DNA of 48,009 nucleotides from Mycobacterium sp. GTDB lineage: Bacteria > Actinomycetota > Actinomycetes > Mycobacteriales > Mycobacteriaceae. Both the position numbers and the translations under genes were made by a program. Below are positions 31,880 through 41,825 of this stretch, in pieces. The stretch is from contig JAHFVC010000004.1 of the NCBI GenBank assembly GCA_023264765.1, positions 6,775 to 54,783 of the forward strand, given 5' to 3'. The notes under the pieces were generated by a model. It did not search any database. It was given only the letters and a program-made list of their open reading frames with translations, and had not been told where the DNA came from. Within the stretch, counting starts at the first letter, position 1. The number at the start of each line of letters is the position of its first letter.

Positions 31880-32773
31880 GTGCTAGGCCCCGCCCTGGTG
31901 GTGCTGTTCGCCTTGTGCGCCGCGATCTTTGCCGCAATCGGCATCGTGGTGCGCCAGCGCGCCACCCTCGACGTCCCCCCGGAACACGGGGTGAGCACCG
32001 TCATGGTCGCCACCCTGTTGCGCCGCCCGCTGTGGTGGGCAGGGACGGCGTCGGCGGTGGCCGGGTTCGTCTTCCAGGCGCTCGCCCTTGCCCACGGTTC
32101 GTTGTTGGTGGTGGCGCCGCTGCTCGTCTCTGCCCTGCTTTTCGCGCTGCCGCTGAGCGCTCGGCTGGCGCACCGCAAGGTCACCCGCTCCGAATGGTTG
32201 TGGGCCATTCTGCTGACGCTGTCGCTGGCGGTGTTCATCCTGCTGGCGCACCCACGTGCCAACGAGCACATCGCGCCGGCCCGCCAGATCACCGTCGTCG
32301 TGGTGATCAGCTTCCTGGTCGTCATCGCGTGCGTGGCGATTGCTCTGCGCAGGCCGGGCTGGCAGCGGGCGGTGCTGCTGGCCGTCGGTGTGGGCGTGCT
32401 GTTCGGCATGGTGGCGGTGATGACGAAGGTCTTGATGCATCTGCTGGCCCGCGACACCGTGGCGCAGGTACTGGCCACCCCCGTGCCCTACGTCCTGGTG
32501 GTGCTCGGCGTGGTGGCCACCCTGCTGCAGCAGTCGGCTTTCCATGCCGGTTCTCTGCAGACGTCGGTGCCGACCATGGTGGTCATCGAACCGCTGGCGG
32601 CGGTGCTGCTCGGGGCGTTCATCCTCGGCGAGCAACTCGACGCCAACGGGTGGGAGGCCATCGCTCTGACGGCGGCGGTGGTGGTGATGACGGTTGCGAC
32701 CATCGCGCTGGGACGTGACGAGGGCGCGTACGAGGCACGTCTGGAAGCCAGCAAGGCCGCTACGTCGAGTTAG
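31880..32773 (+). CDS. DMT family (EamA-like) transporter
   Basis: 297 aa from GTG 31880, with nine or ten hydrophobic helices and two related halves. The half-ends APLLVSALLFALPLSARLAHRKVTRSEWLWAILLTLSLAVFILL and PLAAVLLGAFILGEQLDANGWEAIALTAAVVVMTVATIAL have the EamA pattern (Glu in the GEQL loop). It probably exports a metabolite. DMT proteins of this type are common in mycobacteria and mostly unassigned. It lies between the P450 pair and the CAR locus. Confidence 0.87.
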   Translation: MLGPALVVLFALCAAIFAAIGIVVRQRATLDVPPEHGVSTVMVATLLRRPLWWAGTASAVAGFVFQALALAHGSLLVVAPLLVSALLFALPLSARLAHRKVTRSEWLWAILLTLSLAVFILLAHPRANEHIAPARQITVVVVISFLVVIACVAIALRRPGWQRAVLLAVGVGVLFGMVAVMTKVLMHLLARDTVAQVLATPVPYVLVVLGVVATLLQQSAFHAGSLQTSVPTMVVIEPLAAVLLGAFILGEQLDANGWEAIALTAAVVVMTVATIALGRDEGAYEARLEASKAATSS

Positions 32774-32893
32774 CTGGCGGCCCCGTGGTCGGCTGGCTGT
32801 GAAGTGGCTGAAAGCCAGGTGGCGGCCCCGGATTTTGGTGGCCTTGCTCACATCGCCCTGGTAGCCACGACGATCCGGGCATATCTTTAGTTT

Positions 32894-32902
32894 TGCTAAC
32901 GT
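32894..32902 (+). promoter_or_regulatory. Candidate extended -10 promoter of CAR1
   Basis: TGCTAACGT (TGn plus TAACGT) lies in an unusually AT-rich stretch (ATATCTTTAGTTTTGC). A start near 32909 would give a leader of about 75 nt. The rest of 32774-32982 holds a direct repeat TGGCGGCCCC (two copies) and a small CGGCC-ATGAA-GGCCG dyad. Confidence 0.35.
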
Positions 32903-32982
32903 TGTTTCGAGTACGCGGCCATGAAGGCCGACGGATAACACCAAAATTTCCACTGTTCCGAAGAGTTATCGGGGGTTCCACC

Positions 32983-35900
32983 ATGACCAACGACGTGAGC
33001 ACCGAGCGCTTCGAGCGCCGGCTCAACCACCTGTGCGACACCGATCCGCAGTTCGCCGCCGCAGCGCCCAGCGCCGAGGTGATCGCCGCCGTCGACGCCC
33101 CGGACCTGCGACTGCCCGACGTCGTCAAGACCGTGCTGCAGGGTTACGGCGACAGGCCCGCGCTGGGACAACGCGCGGTCGAATTCGTCACCGACCCAGC
33201 GACCGGACGCACCGCCGCCGCGCTGCTGCCGCACTTCGAGAGCATCAGCCACCGCCAACTGTGGGACCGCGTACAAGCCATCGCCAACGCCTGGCGCGAC
33301 CAGCCGGTCGCCGTGGGTGACCGGGTCGCCATCCTCGGCTTCACCAGCGTCGACTACACGACCGTGGACACCGCGCTGACTCAGCTGGGTGCCGTGTCGG
33401 TGCCACTGCAGACCAGCGCCCCGGCCACCCAGCTGGCACCGATCGTCGCCGAGACCGAACCCGTGCTGGTCGCCACCAGCATCGACTATCTCGATGACGC
33501 CGTCGCCCTGGTCGAGGGCGCGAACATCAGGCATCTGGTGGTCTTCGACTACCACTCCGAAGTCGACGACCAACGCGAGGCAGTCGAGGCGGCGCGGACC
33601 CGGCTGGGCTCCGGCGTCACGGTCGAAGCGCTCGCCGACGTGCTCGAGCGCGGTGCCGCACTTCCCGACACCGACGGTGTCGTCGCGGACGAAGCCGATC
33701 CGCTGGCTCTGCTCATCTACACCTCCGGCAGCACCGGCGCCCCGAAGGGCGCGATGTATCTGGAGAGCAAGGTCGCCAACATCTGGCGCCCGGCAGCCAA
33801 CGCGCACTGGGACGACAGCCAAGGCACCGTGCCCTCGATCGTGCTGAGCTTCATGCCGATGAGCCATGTGATGGGCCGCGGCATCCTCTACGGCGCCCTC
33901 GCCGCAGGCGGCACGGTCAACTTCGCCGCCAAGGCCGACCTGTCCACCTTCCTCGAGGACCTCGCGCTGACCCGACCCACGCAGCTGAACTTCGTGCCGC
34001 GTATCTGGGACATGCTGTTCCAGGAGTTCCAGAGCCGCACCAGTCACGGAGCCGACGAGGACGCGGTGCTCGCCGACATGCGGGAGAACGTGCTCGGCGG
34101 GCGCTACGTCAGTGCGCTCACCGGTTCAGCGCCCATCTCACCCGAACTCAAGGGCTGGGTCGAACGGCTGCTCGACCAACACCTGCTGGAAGGCTACGGG
34201 TCGACCGAGGCCGGCTCGGTGTTCGTCGACGGCCGGATCACCCGCCCGCCGGTGCTCGACTACAAGCTCGTCGACGTTCCTGAGCTCGGCTACCGGCGCT
34301 CCGACGTGCCGCATCCGCGCGGCGAACTCCTGGTCAAGTCCACGCAGCTGTTCCCCGGCTACTACAAGAGGCCCGAGATCACGGCGCAGATGTTCGACGA
34401 GGACGGTTTCTACCGCACCGGTGACATCGTCGCCGAACTCGGACCCGACGAGGTCCGCTACGTCGACCGCCGCAACAACGTGCTCAAGCTGGCCCAGGGC
34501 GAGTTCGTCACCGTGTCCAAGCTGGAGGCCGCGTTCAACAGCAGCCCGCTGGTGCAGCAGATCTACATCTACGGCAACAGCGCCCGGCCCTACCTGCTGG
34601 CCGTCGTGGTACCCACCGATCCGAACGCGACCAAGGCGGCGATCGCCGCATCGCTGGCCGAGACCGCCAGGGCCGCCGATCTGCAGAGCTACGAAGTGCC
34701 GCGTGACTTCCTGGTCGAGAGCACACCTTTCACCGTCGAGAACGGTCTGTTGACCGGTATCCGTAAGTTGGCCTGGCCCAAGCTGAAGGAACGCTACGGC
34801 GCCGAACTCGAAGACCTCTATCGCGCCCTGGCCGACGGACAGGCCAACGAGCTGCAGGCCCTGCGTCAGCACGGCGCCGATGCGCCGGTGCTGGAGACGG
34901 TGAGCCGCGCGGCCGTCGCACTGCTGGGTGCCGCGAGCAGCGATGTCGCCGCGGATGCGCATTTCACCGATCTGGGTGGGGATTCGCTGTCGGCGTTGAC
35001 GTTCGGGAACCTGCTGCAGGAGATCTTCTCGGTCGAGGTGCCGGTGTCGGTCATCGTGAGCCCGACCTCGGATCTTGCGACCATCGCCGCGCACATCGAG
35101 ACCGAGCGGGCCGGCGGAACCGGCAGGCCGACGTTTGCCTCCGTCCACGGTGCCGGGGCCACCGAGGTGCATGCCGCCGACTTGACGCTCGACAAGTTCC
35201 TCGATCCTGCGACTCTTGCTGCGGCACCGGCACTTCCGCGCCCCGCCTCTGAGGTCCGCACGGTGCTGCTGACCGGCGCGACCGGATTCCTGGGCCGTTA
35301 CCTGGCGCTGGAGTGGCTGGAACGGATGGACCTGGTCGACGGGAAGCTGATCTGCCTGGTGCGTGCACGGACGGATGAGGAGGCGCGGGCCCGCCTGGAC
35401 AAGACCTTCGACTCCGGTGACCCGAAGTTGTTGGCCCACTATCGCGATCTGGCCGCCGACCACCTGGAGGTCATCGCCGGTGACAAGGGTGAGGCCGACC
35501 TCGGTTTGGACAAGGCGACCTGGCAGCGTCTGGCCGACACCGTCGATTTCATCGTCGATCCGGCGGCTCTGGTCAACCACGTGCTGCCTTACAGCGAGTT
35601 GTTCGGTCCCAACGCGCTCGGTACCGCGGAGCTGATCCGGATCGCGCTGACCACCAAGATCAAGCAGTTCGCCTACGTGTCCACGATCGGTGTGGCCGGC
35701 GGCATCGAACCCGGCAAGTTCGTCGAGGACGCCGACGTCCGGACCATCAGTGCCACAAGGATTGTCGACGACACCTATGCCAACGGCTATGGCACCAGCA
35801 AGTGGGCCGGCGAGGTGTTGCTCCGCGAAGCCCATGACCTGGCCGGTCTGCCGGTGTCGGTGTTCCGGTGCGACATGATCCTGGCCGACACCACGTATGC

Positions 35901-36447
35901 CGGGCAGTTGAACCTGCCCGACATGTTCACCCGGATGATGTTCAGCCTGGTGGCCACCGGTGTGGCACCCAAGTCGTTCAATCAGCTTGATGCACAAGGA
36001 AATCGGCAGCGGGCCCACTACGACGGACTGCCGGTGGAGTTCATCGCCGAAGCGATCTCCACCCTGGGTGCGCATGTCGACGACGGGTTCGAGACCTACC
36101 ACGTGATGAACCCCTACGACGACGGCATCAGCATGGACACCTTCGTCGACTGGTTGATCGAGGCCGGCTACAAGATCGAACGAATCGATGACTACGCCGA
36201 CTGGCTCGACCGCTTCGAGGCCACGCTGCGCGCGCTACCGGACAAGCAACGGCAGGCGTCGTTGCTGCCGCTGCTGCACAACTACCAGCAGCCCGGCATC
36301 CCGGTGAACGGCGCCATGGCCCCGACCGAGGTGTTCCGCACCGCGGTGCAGGACGCGAAAATCGGTCCGGACAAAGACATTCCGCATGTCGGCGCCCCGG
36401 TGATCGTGAAATACATCACCGATCTGCAGTTGCTCGGCCTGCTCTGA
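32983..36447 (+). CDS. car: Carboxylic acid reductase (CAR1)
   Basis: 1154 aa from ATG 32983, preceded by GGGGG at SD distance. Three-module CAR layout. An adenylation domain (1 to about 640) has [18 protein letters not shown] (about 243-260) and RGELLVKS...FYRTGDIV. A phosphopantetheine carrier has [11 protein letters not shown] (attachment S668). A thioester-reductase domain has TGATGFLG (about 764-771) and Y936-G-T-S-K940. CARs reduce carboxylic acids to aldehydes with ATP and NADPH and release the aldehyde. The enzyme needs a phosphopantetheinyl transferase, not encoded here. CAR2 is a close tandem paralog. Confidence 0.95.
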   Translation: MTNDVSTERFERRLNHLCDTDPQFAAAAPSAEVIAAVDAPDLRLPDVVKTVLQGYGDRPALGQRAVEFVTDPATGRTAAALLPHFESISHRQLWDRVQAIANAWRDQPVAVGDRVAILGFTSVDYTTVDTALTQLGAVSVPLQTSAPATQLAPIVAETEPVLVATSIDYLDDAVALVEGANIRHLVVFDYHSEVDDQREAVEAARTRLGSGVTVEALADVLERGAALPDTDGVVADEADPLALLIYTSGSTGAPKGAMYLESKVANIWRPAANAHWDDSQGTVPSIVLSFMPMSHVMGRGILYGALAAGGTVNFAAKADLSTFLEDLALTRPTQLNFVPRIWDMLFQEFQSRTSHGADEDAVLADMRENVLGGRYVSALTGSAPISPELKGWVERLLDQHLLEGYGSTEAGSVFVDGRITRPPVLDYKLVDVPELGYRRSDVPHPRGELLVKSTQLFPGYYKRPEITAQMFDEDGFYRTGDIVAELGPDEVRYVDRRNNVLKLAQGEFVTVSKLEAAFNSSPLVQQIYIYGNSARPYLLAVVVPTDPNATKAAIAASLAETARAADLQSYEVPRDFLVESTPFTVENGLLTGIRKLAWPKLKERYGAELEDLYRALADGQANELQALRQHGADAPVLETVSRAAVALLGAASSDVAADAHFTDLGGDSLSALTFGNLLQEIFSVEVPVSVIVSPTSDLATIAAHIETERAGGTGRPTFASVHGAGATEVHAADLTLDKFLDPATLAAAPALPRPASEVRTVLLTGATGFLGRYLALEWLERMDLVDGKLICLVRARTDEEARARLDKTFDSGDPKLLAHYRDLAADHLEVIAGDKGEADLGLDKATWQRLADTVDFIVDPAALVNHVLPYSELFGPNALGTAELIRIALTTKIKQFAYVSTIGVAGGIEPGKFVEDADVRTISATRIVDDTYANGYGTSKWAGEVLLREAHDLAGLPVSVFRCDMILADTTYAGQLNLPDMFTRMMFSLVATGVAPKSFNQLDAQGNRQRAHYDGLPVEFIAEAISTLGAHVDDGFETYHVMNPYDDGISMDTFVDWLIEAGYKIERIDDYADWLDRFEATLRALPDKQRQASLLPLLHNYQQPGIPVNGAMAPTEVFRTAVQDAKIGPDKDIPHVGAPVIVKYITDLQLLGLL

Positions 36448-36457
36448 GAGCAGAACT

Positions 36458-36489
36458 CCTGGTCGCCGCCAGTGCCGACGGCGACCAGG
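36458..36489. terminator. Hairpin between CAR1 and CAR2
   Basis: CCTGGTCGCCG-CCAGTGCCGA-CGGCGACCAGG, a perfect 11-bp stem 10 bp after the CAR1 stop. It is followed by GTTCTCCC rather than a T-run; U-poor terminators are common in mycobacteria. It suggests CAR2 is at least partly transcribed separately. Confidence 0.6.
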
Positions 36490-36503
36490 GTTCTCCCAGT
36501 GCA

Positions 36504-36509
36504 TTGACA
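36504..36509 (+). promoter_or_regulatory. Consensus -35 upstream of CAR2
   Basis: TTGACA is an exact -35 consensus 110 bp before the CAR2 ATG, after the hairpin. No convincing -10 is seen at 16-19 bp, so a CAR2 promoter is only tentative. Confidence 0.25.
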
Positions 36510-36618
36510 GCCGCGAACGGGAATTCACCGTTGCGTCCGCTCGTCATTCTCTATGGAGCCCAACGACGCGCTCACTTCCCATTTGTCTTGAAATTCCAAA
36601 CGTTTTAGAGGTTCCGTG

Positions 36619-39600
36619 ATGTCGACCGATACCCAAGACGAACGGCTCGAACGCCGCATCGCCGACTTGATCGCCAATGATTCCCAGTTCGCCGCCGCGC
36701 GACCCGACGCGGCCGTCGGAAAAGCCGCGGAGGCCGACGGCATCCGGCTTCCGCAGATCGTGCAGACCGTGCTGCAGGGCTACGCCGACCGGCCCGCCCT
36801 CGGCCAGCGCGCCGTCGAGTTCGTCACCGATCCGGCGACCGGACGGACGAATGCCGCGCTCCTCCCTCGATTTGAGACCCTCAGCTACGCCGAACTGTGG
36901 AGCCGGGTCCGCTCGGCCGCCAGCGCCCTGCATGCCTCCGGCGTGCACGAGGGCGACCGGGTCGCCATCCTCGGTTTCACCAGCGCCGACTACACGGTCA
37001 TCGACACTGCGCTCGGCCAGATCGGCGCCGTTTCCGTTCCGCTGCAGTCGAGTTCATCCGCTTCGGCGCTGGCGCCGATCATGGCCGAGACCGAGCCGCG
37101 CGTCATCGCCGCCAGCGTCTCCTACCTCGACGAGGCCGTGGAACTGGCGGTCGGTGGCCATGCACCCGATCGGGTCGTCGTGTTCGACTTCCACCCGGAG
37201 GTCGACGACGACCGCGAGGCGTTGGCCGCCGCTGCCGAGGCACTGATCCCGGCTGCCGTCGTCGTGGAGACGTTCACCGAACTCCTGGCCCGCGGTGCCG
37301 ACCTGCCCCAGGCACCGGCACCCAGCACGGATGACTCGAATCCGTTGGCGCTGTTGATCTATACCTCCGGAAGCACCGGAGCCCCCAAGGGGGCGATGTA
37401 CCTGGAAAGCCAGGTCTCATCCTTCTGGCAGCGGTCCAGCGAGTCCTGGTTCGGGCCGAGCGTCGCGTCGATCAACCTCAACTTCATGCCGATGAGCCAC
37501 GTGATGGGCCGCGGCATCCTGTACAGCAGCCTGGCCGCTGGCGGCACGTGCTACTTCGCCGCACGCGCCGATCTGTCGACGCTCTTGGAGGATCTCGCGC
37601 TGGCGCGTCCCACCGAGCTGAACTTCGTGCCCCGCGTCTGGGAGATGCTGTACCAGGAATTCCAGAGCCGCACCGCACACGGCGCGGACGCCGACGCGGT
37701 GCTGGCCGACATGCGGGAGAACCTGCTCGGCGGCCGCTACGTGGACGCGATGACGGGCTCGGCCCCGATCACCGATGCGCTCAAGGCGTGGGTCGAGACC
37801 TTCCTCGGCATCCACCTTCGTGAGGGCTACGGTTCCACCGAGGCCGGCATGGTCTTCTTCGACGGTCAGGTGCAGCGGCCGCCGACCATCGACTACAAAC
37901 TGGTGGACGTCCCCGACCTCGGCTACTACCGCACCGATCAGCCGCACCCCCGCGGTGAGCTTCTGGTCAAGACCGTCAACCTGTTCCCCGGCTACTACAA
38001 GCGCCCCGAGGTCACCGCCGGAGTGTTCGACGAGGACGGTTTCTACCGCACCGGTGACATCGTCGCGGAGACCGGACCCGACCAGATCCGGTACGTCGAC
38101 CGCCGCAACAACGTGCTCAAACTGGCCCAGGGCGAGTTCGTCACCTTGGCCAAGATCGAAGCCGCGTTCAGCAACAACAGCCCGCTGGTGCACCAGCTCT
38201 ACGTGTACGGCAACAGTGCGCAGCCCTACCTGCTGGCAGTCGTCGTCCCCACCCCCGAGGCACTGTCGCGCTTCGGATCCGAGGAGCTCAAGCGGAACAT
38301 CGCGGCGTCCTTCCAAGAGGTCGCCAAGGCGCTGGAGCTCCAGTCCTACGAGGTGCCACGCGATTTCATCATCGAAACCACCCCGTTCACCGTGGAGAAC
38401 GGCTTGCTGACCGGCATCCGCAAGTTGGCCTGGCCCAAGCTCAAGGCCCAGTACGGACCCGCACTGGAAGAGCTGTACACCGAGCTCGCCGACGGTCAGG
38501 CCCGCGAACTGCAGGAGCTCCGGGCCGCCGGAGCGGACGGCCCGGTCGCCGAGACCGTGGCACGTGCCGCGGCAGCCCTGCTGGGTGCGACCGCCTCGGA
38601 CGTGACCGCGGATGCGCATTTCACCGATCTGGGTGGGGATTCGCTGTCGGCGTTGACGTTCGGGAACCTGCTGCAGGAGATCTTCGGGGTCGAGGTGCCG
38701 GTGTCGGTGATCGTGAGCCCGGCCTCGGATCTGGCGACCATCGCCGCGCACATCGAGACACAGCGCGCCGGCGGAACGGGCAGGCCGACGTTCGCGTCGG
38801 TGCACGGCCGTCACGCAGGCGAGGTCACCGCGAGCGAGCTGACCCTGGACAAGTTCCTCGATGCGGCGACTCTTGCTGCGGCACCGGCACTTCCGGCCGC
38901 CAGCAGCGAGGTTCGCACGGTGCTGCTGACCGGCGCGACCGGGTTCCTGGGCCGCTACCTGGCTCTGGAGTGGCTGGAACGGATGGATCTGGTCGACGGG
39001 AAGCTGATCTGCCTGGTGCGTGCACGGACCGATGAGGAGGCCCGCGCCCGCCTGGACAAGACCTTCGACTCCGGCGACCCGAAGTTGTTGGCGCACTACC
39101 GTGATCTGGCCGATCACCTCGAGGTGATCGCCGGTGACAAGGGCGAGGCCGACCTCGGTTTGGACAAGGACACCTGGCAGCGTCTGGCCGACACCGTCGA
39201 CCTGATCGTCGATCCGGCGGCGCTGGTCAACCACGTGTTGCCCTACAGCGAGTTGTTCGGTCCCAACGCGCTCGGTACCGCGGAACTGATCCGGATCGCG
39301 CTGACCACCAAGATCAAGCCGTTCATCTACGTCTCGACGATCGGTGTGGGCGACCAGATCCAGCCCGGCACGTTCGTCGAAGACGCCGATGTCCGGGTGA
39401 TGAGTTCGGTGCGCGCGATCAACGACAACTACGCCAACGGATACGGCACCAGCAAGTGGGCCGGCGAGGTGTTGCTCCGCGAAGCCCATGACCTGGCCGG
39501 TCTGCCGGTGTCGGTGTTCCGGTGCGACATGATCCTGGCCGACACCACCTACGCCGGGCAGTTGAACCTGCCCGACATGTTCACGCGGATGATGTTCAGC

Positions 39601-40101
39601 CTCGTCGCGACGGGGATCGCTCCCGAGTCGTTCTACACGCTGGACTCGCAAGGCCGTCGGCAGCCGTCGCACTACGACGGACTGCCGGTGGAGTTCATCG
39701 CCGAAGCGATCTCCACCCTGGGTGCGCACGTGCAGAACGGATTCGAGACCTACCACGTGATGAACCCCTACGACGACGGCATCAGCATGGACACCTTCGT
39801 CGACTGGTTGATCGAGGCGGGATACAAGGTCGAGCGGGTCGGGGACTACACCGGCTGGCTCGGTCGCTTCGAATCCACGCTGCGTGGACTGCCGGACAAG
39901 CAGCGCCAGGCGTCGCTGCTGCCGCTGCTGCACAACTATCAGCATCCGGAGGCGCCGGTGAATGGGTCGATCGCGCCGACCGACGTGTTCCGCGCCGCGG
40001 TGCAGGACGCGAAAATCGGTCCGGACAAGGACATCCCGCATGTCAGTGCACCGGTGATCGTCAAGTACATCACCGACCTGCAGTTGCTCGGGCTGCTGTA
40101 G
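36619..40101 (+). CDS. car: Carboxylic acid reductase (CAR2)
   Basis: 1160 aa from ATG 36619 (AGAGG SD at 36607-36611; the track's GTG 36616 is three bases earlier). Same modules as CAR1: adenylation [18 protein letters not shown] (T249), carrier [11 protein letters not shown] (S675), reductase TGATGFLG (from T771) and Y942-G-T-S-K946. The adenylation domain differs from CAR1 at many sites (for example [18 protein letters not shown] for [22 protein letters not shown]), so the acid preference may differ. The carrier and reductase parts are nearly identical in long blocks. Monocistronic or co-transcribed with CAR1; ends before a strong terminator. Confidence 0.95.
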   Translation: MSTDTQDERLERRIADLIANDSQFAAARPDAAVGKAAEADGIRLPQIVQTVLQGYADRPALGQRAVEFVTDPATGRTNAALLPRFETLSYAELWSRVRSAASALHASGVHEGDRVAILGFTSADYTVIDTALGQIGAVSVPLQSSSSASALAPIMAETEPRVIAASVSYLDEAVELAVGGHAPDRVVVFDFHPEVDDDREALAAAAEALIPAAVVVETFTELLARGADLPQAPAPSTDDSNPLALLIYTSGSTGAPKGAMYLESQVSSFWQRSSESWFGPSVASINLNFMPMSHVMGRGILYSSLAAGGTCYFAARADLSTLLEDLALARPTELNFVPRVWEMLYQEFQSRTAHGADADAVLADMRENLLGGRYVDAMTGSAPITDALKAWVETFLGIHLREGYGSTEAGMVFFDGQVQRPPTIDYKLVDVPDLGYYRTDQPHPRGELLVKTVNLFPGYYKRPEVTAGVFDEDGFYRTGDIVAETGPDQIRYVDRRNNVLKLAQGEFVTLAKIEAAFSNNSPLVHQLYVYGNSAQPYLLAVVVPTPEALSRFGSEELKRNIAASFQEVAKALELQSYEVPRDFIIETTPFTVENGLLTGIRKLAWPKLKAQYGPALEELYTELADGQARELQELRAAGADGPVAETVARAAAALLGATASDVTADAHFTDLGGDSLSALTFGNLLQEIFGVEVPVSVIVSPASDLATIAAHIETQRAGGTGRPTFASVHGRHAGEVTASELTLDKFLDAATLAAAPALPAASSEVRTVLLTGATGFLGRYLALEWLERMDLVDGKLICLVRARTDEEARARLDKTFDSGDPKLLAHYRDLADHLEVIAGDKGEADLGLDKDTWQRLADTVDLIVDPAALVNHVLPYSELFGPNALGTAELIRIALTTKIKPFIYVSTIGVGDQIQPGTFVEDADVRVMSSVRAINDNYANGYGTSKWAGEVLLREAHDLAGLPVSVFRCDMILADTTYAGQLNLPDMFTRMMFSLVATGIAPESFYTLDSQGRRQPSHYDGLPVEFIAEAISTLGAHVQNGFETYHVMNPYDDGISMDTFVDWLIEAGYKVERVGDYTGWLGRFESTLRGLPDKQRQASLLPLLHNYQHPEAPVNGSIAPTDVFRAAVQDAKIGPDKDIPHVSAPVIVKYITDLQLLGLL

Positions 40102-40135
40102 AAAGCGCGGGCGAGTCCGCGCCGGGCACGACAAA

Positions 40136-40167
40136 AAGTGGGGCACCCCGAACGGGGTGCCCCACTT
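40136..40167. terminator. Bidirectional intrinsic terminator
   Basis: AAGTGGGGCACCCC-GAAC-GGGGTGCCCCACTT, a perfect 14-bp stem between the CAR2 stop and the convergent small-protein gene. Read on the minus strand it is followed by TTTGTCG, making a good U-tract for that gene; on the plus strand the following TTCATG is weaker. Confidence 0.85.
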
Positions 40168-40182
40168 CATGTTCCGAACCGA

Positions 40183-40488
40183 CTACTTGACGTCTACGTA
40201 GACCGTCTTCTCGGCCACCGTGGGCGTGTAGTTGTCACCGGTGGAGTCCACACCGGCGTAGGTCTGCCCCGGACGCACCGAGACCACCGTCGCCTGCTCG
40301 AGCGGGGTGGTGCCCACCCGGTTGACGATGACCTTGTAGCCCTGGGCCTGGAGCTTGCTGATGGTGTCCTGGGCAGAACCCGGACCGGACGGAGCGGCAA
40401 GTGCGGGCGCCGCCAAACCGATGACAGTGGTGGCCAGTCCGCCGGCGATGGCGGTGCTGACCAAGGTGGCGATCTTGAGCTTCTTCAT
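40183..40488 (-). CDS. Small secreted mycobacterial protein of unknown function
   Basis: 101 aa from ATG 40488, preceded by AGAGGAAA; the track start 40524 gives an unlikely RNVKSQKRKQQ extension before the signal. MKKLKIATLVSTAIAGGLATTVIGLAAPALAAPS is a clear Sec signal peptide with AxA cleavage. The mature part (about 65 aa) reads AQDTISKLQAQGYKVIVNRVGTTPLEQATVVSVRPG...TVYVDVK and resembles small conserved secreted proteins of mycobacteria with a PASTA-like helix-strand layout (inference). Followed by a strong terminator on its own strand. Confidence 0.75.
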   Translation of the reverse strand: MKKLKIATLVSTAIAGGLATTVIGLAAPALAAPSGPGSAQDTISKLQAQGYKVIVNRVGTTPLEQATVVSVRPGQTYAGVDSTGDNYTPTVAEKTVYVDVK

Positions 40489-40655
40489 CTGCTGTTTCCT
40501 CTTCTGCGACTTGACGTTCCGCACCGCGATGAGTGGCCGTGGCGCACAACGTCCCCCTGACCGGTACCGTTGGTTCGGGCCCGATCTGACTGCTTCAACC
40601 CGGGCAGCCGAACGTTTAATTCCGGCGGCAGAAATTGATCGACAGTTGGCAGGAT

Positions 40656-40671
40656 CACGCCCTCAGGCGTG
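40656..40671. other. Small hairpin spanning the PPOX-gene stop codon
   Basis: CACGCC-CTCA-GGCGTG, a 6-bp perfect stem whose loop contains the TGA of the PPOX gene (minus strand). Possibly part of its terminator; no T-run. Confidence 0.25.
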
Positions 40672-41061
40672 CCAGGATGCCCATCGCGCGACGCTGACCG
40701 TCACCACGGGACCGTCCAGAGCGATCCGCTCGTACTGGTGATACTTGGCGCGCAGCAACGCATAGCCGATCGCCATCTCATCACCGTGGGTGTGGATCTC
40801 GGCCATGCCGTCGGCACGGACCCACCACAGCTGGCTCCAGTCCTCGGTGTAGTGGTCGACCAGAAGACTGACCCGGGGGTTGGCCTCGATATTGGCGAGG
40901 CGCCGCAGCCGCTGGGTGGATTTACGCTTCGCGTCCACGGCGGTGTACAGCGTGTCACCGCGGACGGCGAAGACCACCGGCACCAGATGGGGGATCCCGT
41001 CGGCCGTCGTCGCGAGTGTCGCGACGGGTGCCGCCGCGAACAGGTCGGTGGGGTCGGTCAT
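40663..41061 (-). CDS. PPOX-class F420-dependent oxidoreductase (TIGR03668-like)
   Basis: 132 aa from ATG 41061; the track ORF starts inside the Pro-rich gene. [89 protein letters not shown] matches the small split-barrel flavin/F420-binding family: the [27 protein letters not shown] block contacts the cofactor phosphate and the dimer partner. Mycobacteria have many such F420H2-dependent reductases of unknown substrate. Its ATG overlaps the stop of the upstream Pro-rich protein (ATGA), so the two are coupled. Confidence 0.87.
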   Translation of the reverse strand: MTDPTDLFAAAPVATLATTADGIPHLVPVVFAVRGDTLYTAVDAKRKSTQRLRRLANIEANPRVSLLVDHYTEDWSQLWWVRADGMAEIHTHGDEMAIGYALLRAKYHQYERIALDGPVVTVSVARWASWHA

Positions 41062-41603
41062 CGTCCGGTTCGCGGTTGCGGCGCCACGCTCAGCGGCGAC
41101 CGGGTGACGTTGATCCGCGGTTTGGACGGCGGTTCGCTGCGCTGTCGTGGTGCGGGCCCGGTGTTCACCTGCTCCGGTGCGGGCGGGGGTGGCGGTGGTG
41201 GAGGCGGTGGTGGCGGGGGAGGCGGTGGCAGCGCCGAGGATGGCGTGGTGGTCGTCGGCGTGGTGGTCGCGGTGGTGGAGTGATCCACCGGATCGTCGTC
41301 GTCGCCGGAGCCGGAGAAGACCAGGAGCACGACAGAGACAACGATGGCGACGGCCGCGCCACCGACGGCGAGAATCGCCAGTGTCGCGCGCTGGGTGCGA
41401 TACCAGGGCTCCGGGGGCGGTTTGAAGGTCCACGTTCCCGTGTTGAACGCGTCGAACGGTCCGGTCGGGGGATCGGTCGGCGCGGCTACCGGTTCGAACA
41501 GTCGCGGGTCGTCCCACACGCTGGAGTTATGCCCCACCCAGCCGGGGTGGTCGGCATCGTTCGCCCGGGATTCGGCCGCCTCCGGGGCATCGCGTTCCGC
41601 CAC
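41058..41603 (-). CDS. Membrane protein with a 16-proline tract
   Basis: 181 aa from GTG 41603; the track start 41711 is unlikely because TACCAT lies 7 nt before GTG 41603. The N-terminus has [19 protein letters not shown]; one membrane helix is [24 protein letters not shown] (about 70-95), then [25 protein letters not shown], sixteen consecutive prolines and a basic tail [20 protein letters not shown]. The Pro tract would form a stiff extracellular rod. Layout resembles the Thr-rich protein at 16281-16682. Translationally coupled to the PPOX gene. No family recognised. Confidence 0.65.
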   Translation of the reverse strand: MAERDAPEAAESRANDADHPGWVGHNSSVWDDPRLFEPVAAPTDPPTGPFDAFNTGTWTFKPPPEPWYRTQRATLAILAVGGAAVAIVVSVVLLVFSGSGDDDDPVDHSTTATTTPTTTTPSSALPPPPPPPPPPPPPPPPAPEQVNTGPAPRQRSEPPSKPRINVTRSPLSVAPQPRTGR

Positions 41604-41610
41604 ACCCCAG

Positions 41611-41616
41611 ATGGTA
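41611..41616 (-). promoter_or_regulatory. -10 box of the Pro-rich membrane protein gene
   Basis: TACCAT on the minus strand, 7 nt before GTG 41603; near-leaderless start. Confidence 0.35.
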
Positions 41617-41825
41617 TGCGCCGACCTGCGCAAACTCCGATTCCGGGGGGCTCGGCACGCCGGGCCGACCGTGGCGGGCCGAAACCCCGGCCTTCGGCGA
41701 AGGGGCATCACGCACCCGAAAGCGCCGGTAGGGTCGGTCTGCGTTCATCTCAGGTTCATCGTGAAACGCAGATGTCGTCACCGCCCCGTCACTGTCCGGA
41801 AGCTTGTCCCACGGAGGGTTCGCGC

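Noticed and set aside
37417-40170. 917-aa minus-strand ORF opposite CAR2, and 654-aa ORF 34138-36102 opposite CAR1
   Set aside because: Antisense shadows of the CAR genes; the two look alike only because the CAR genes are paralogs.
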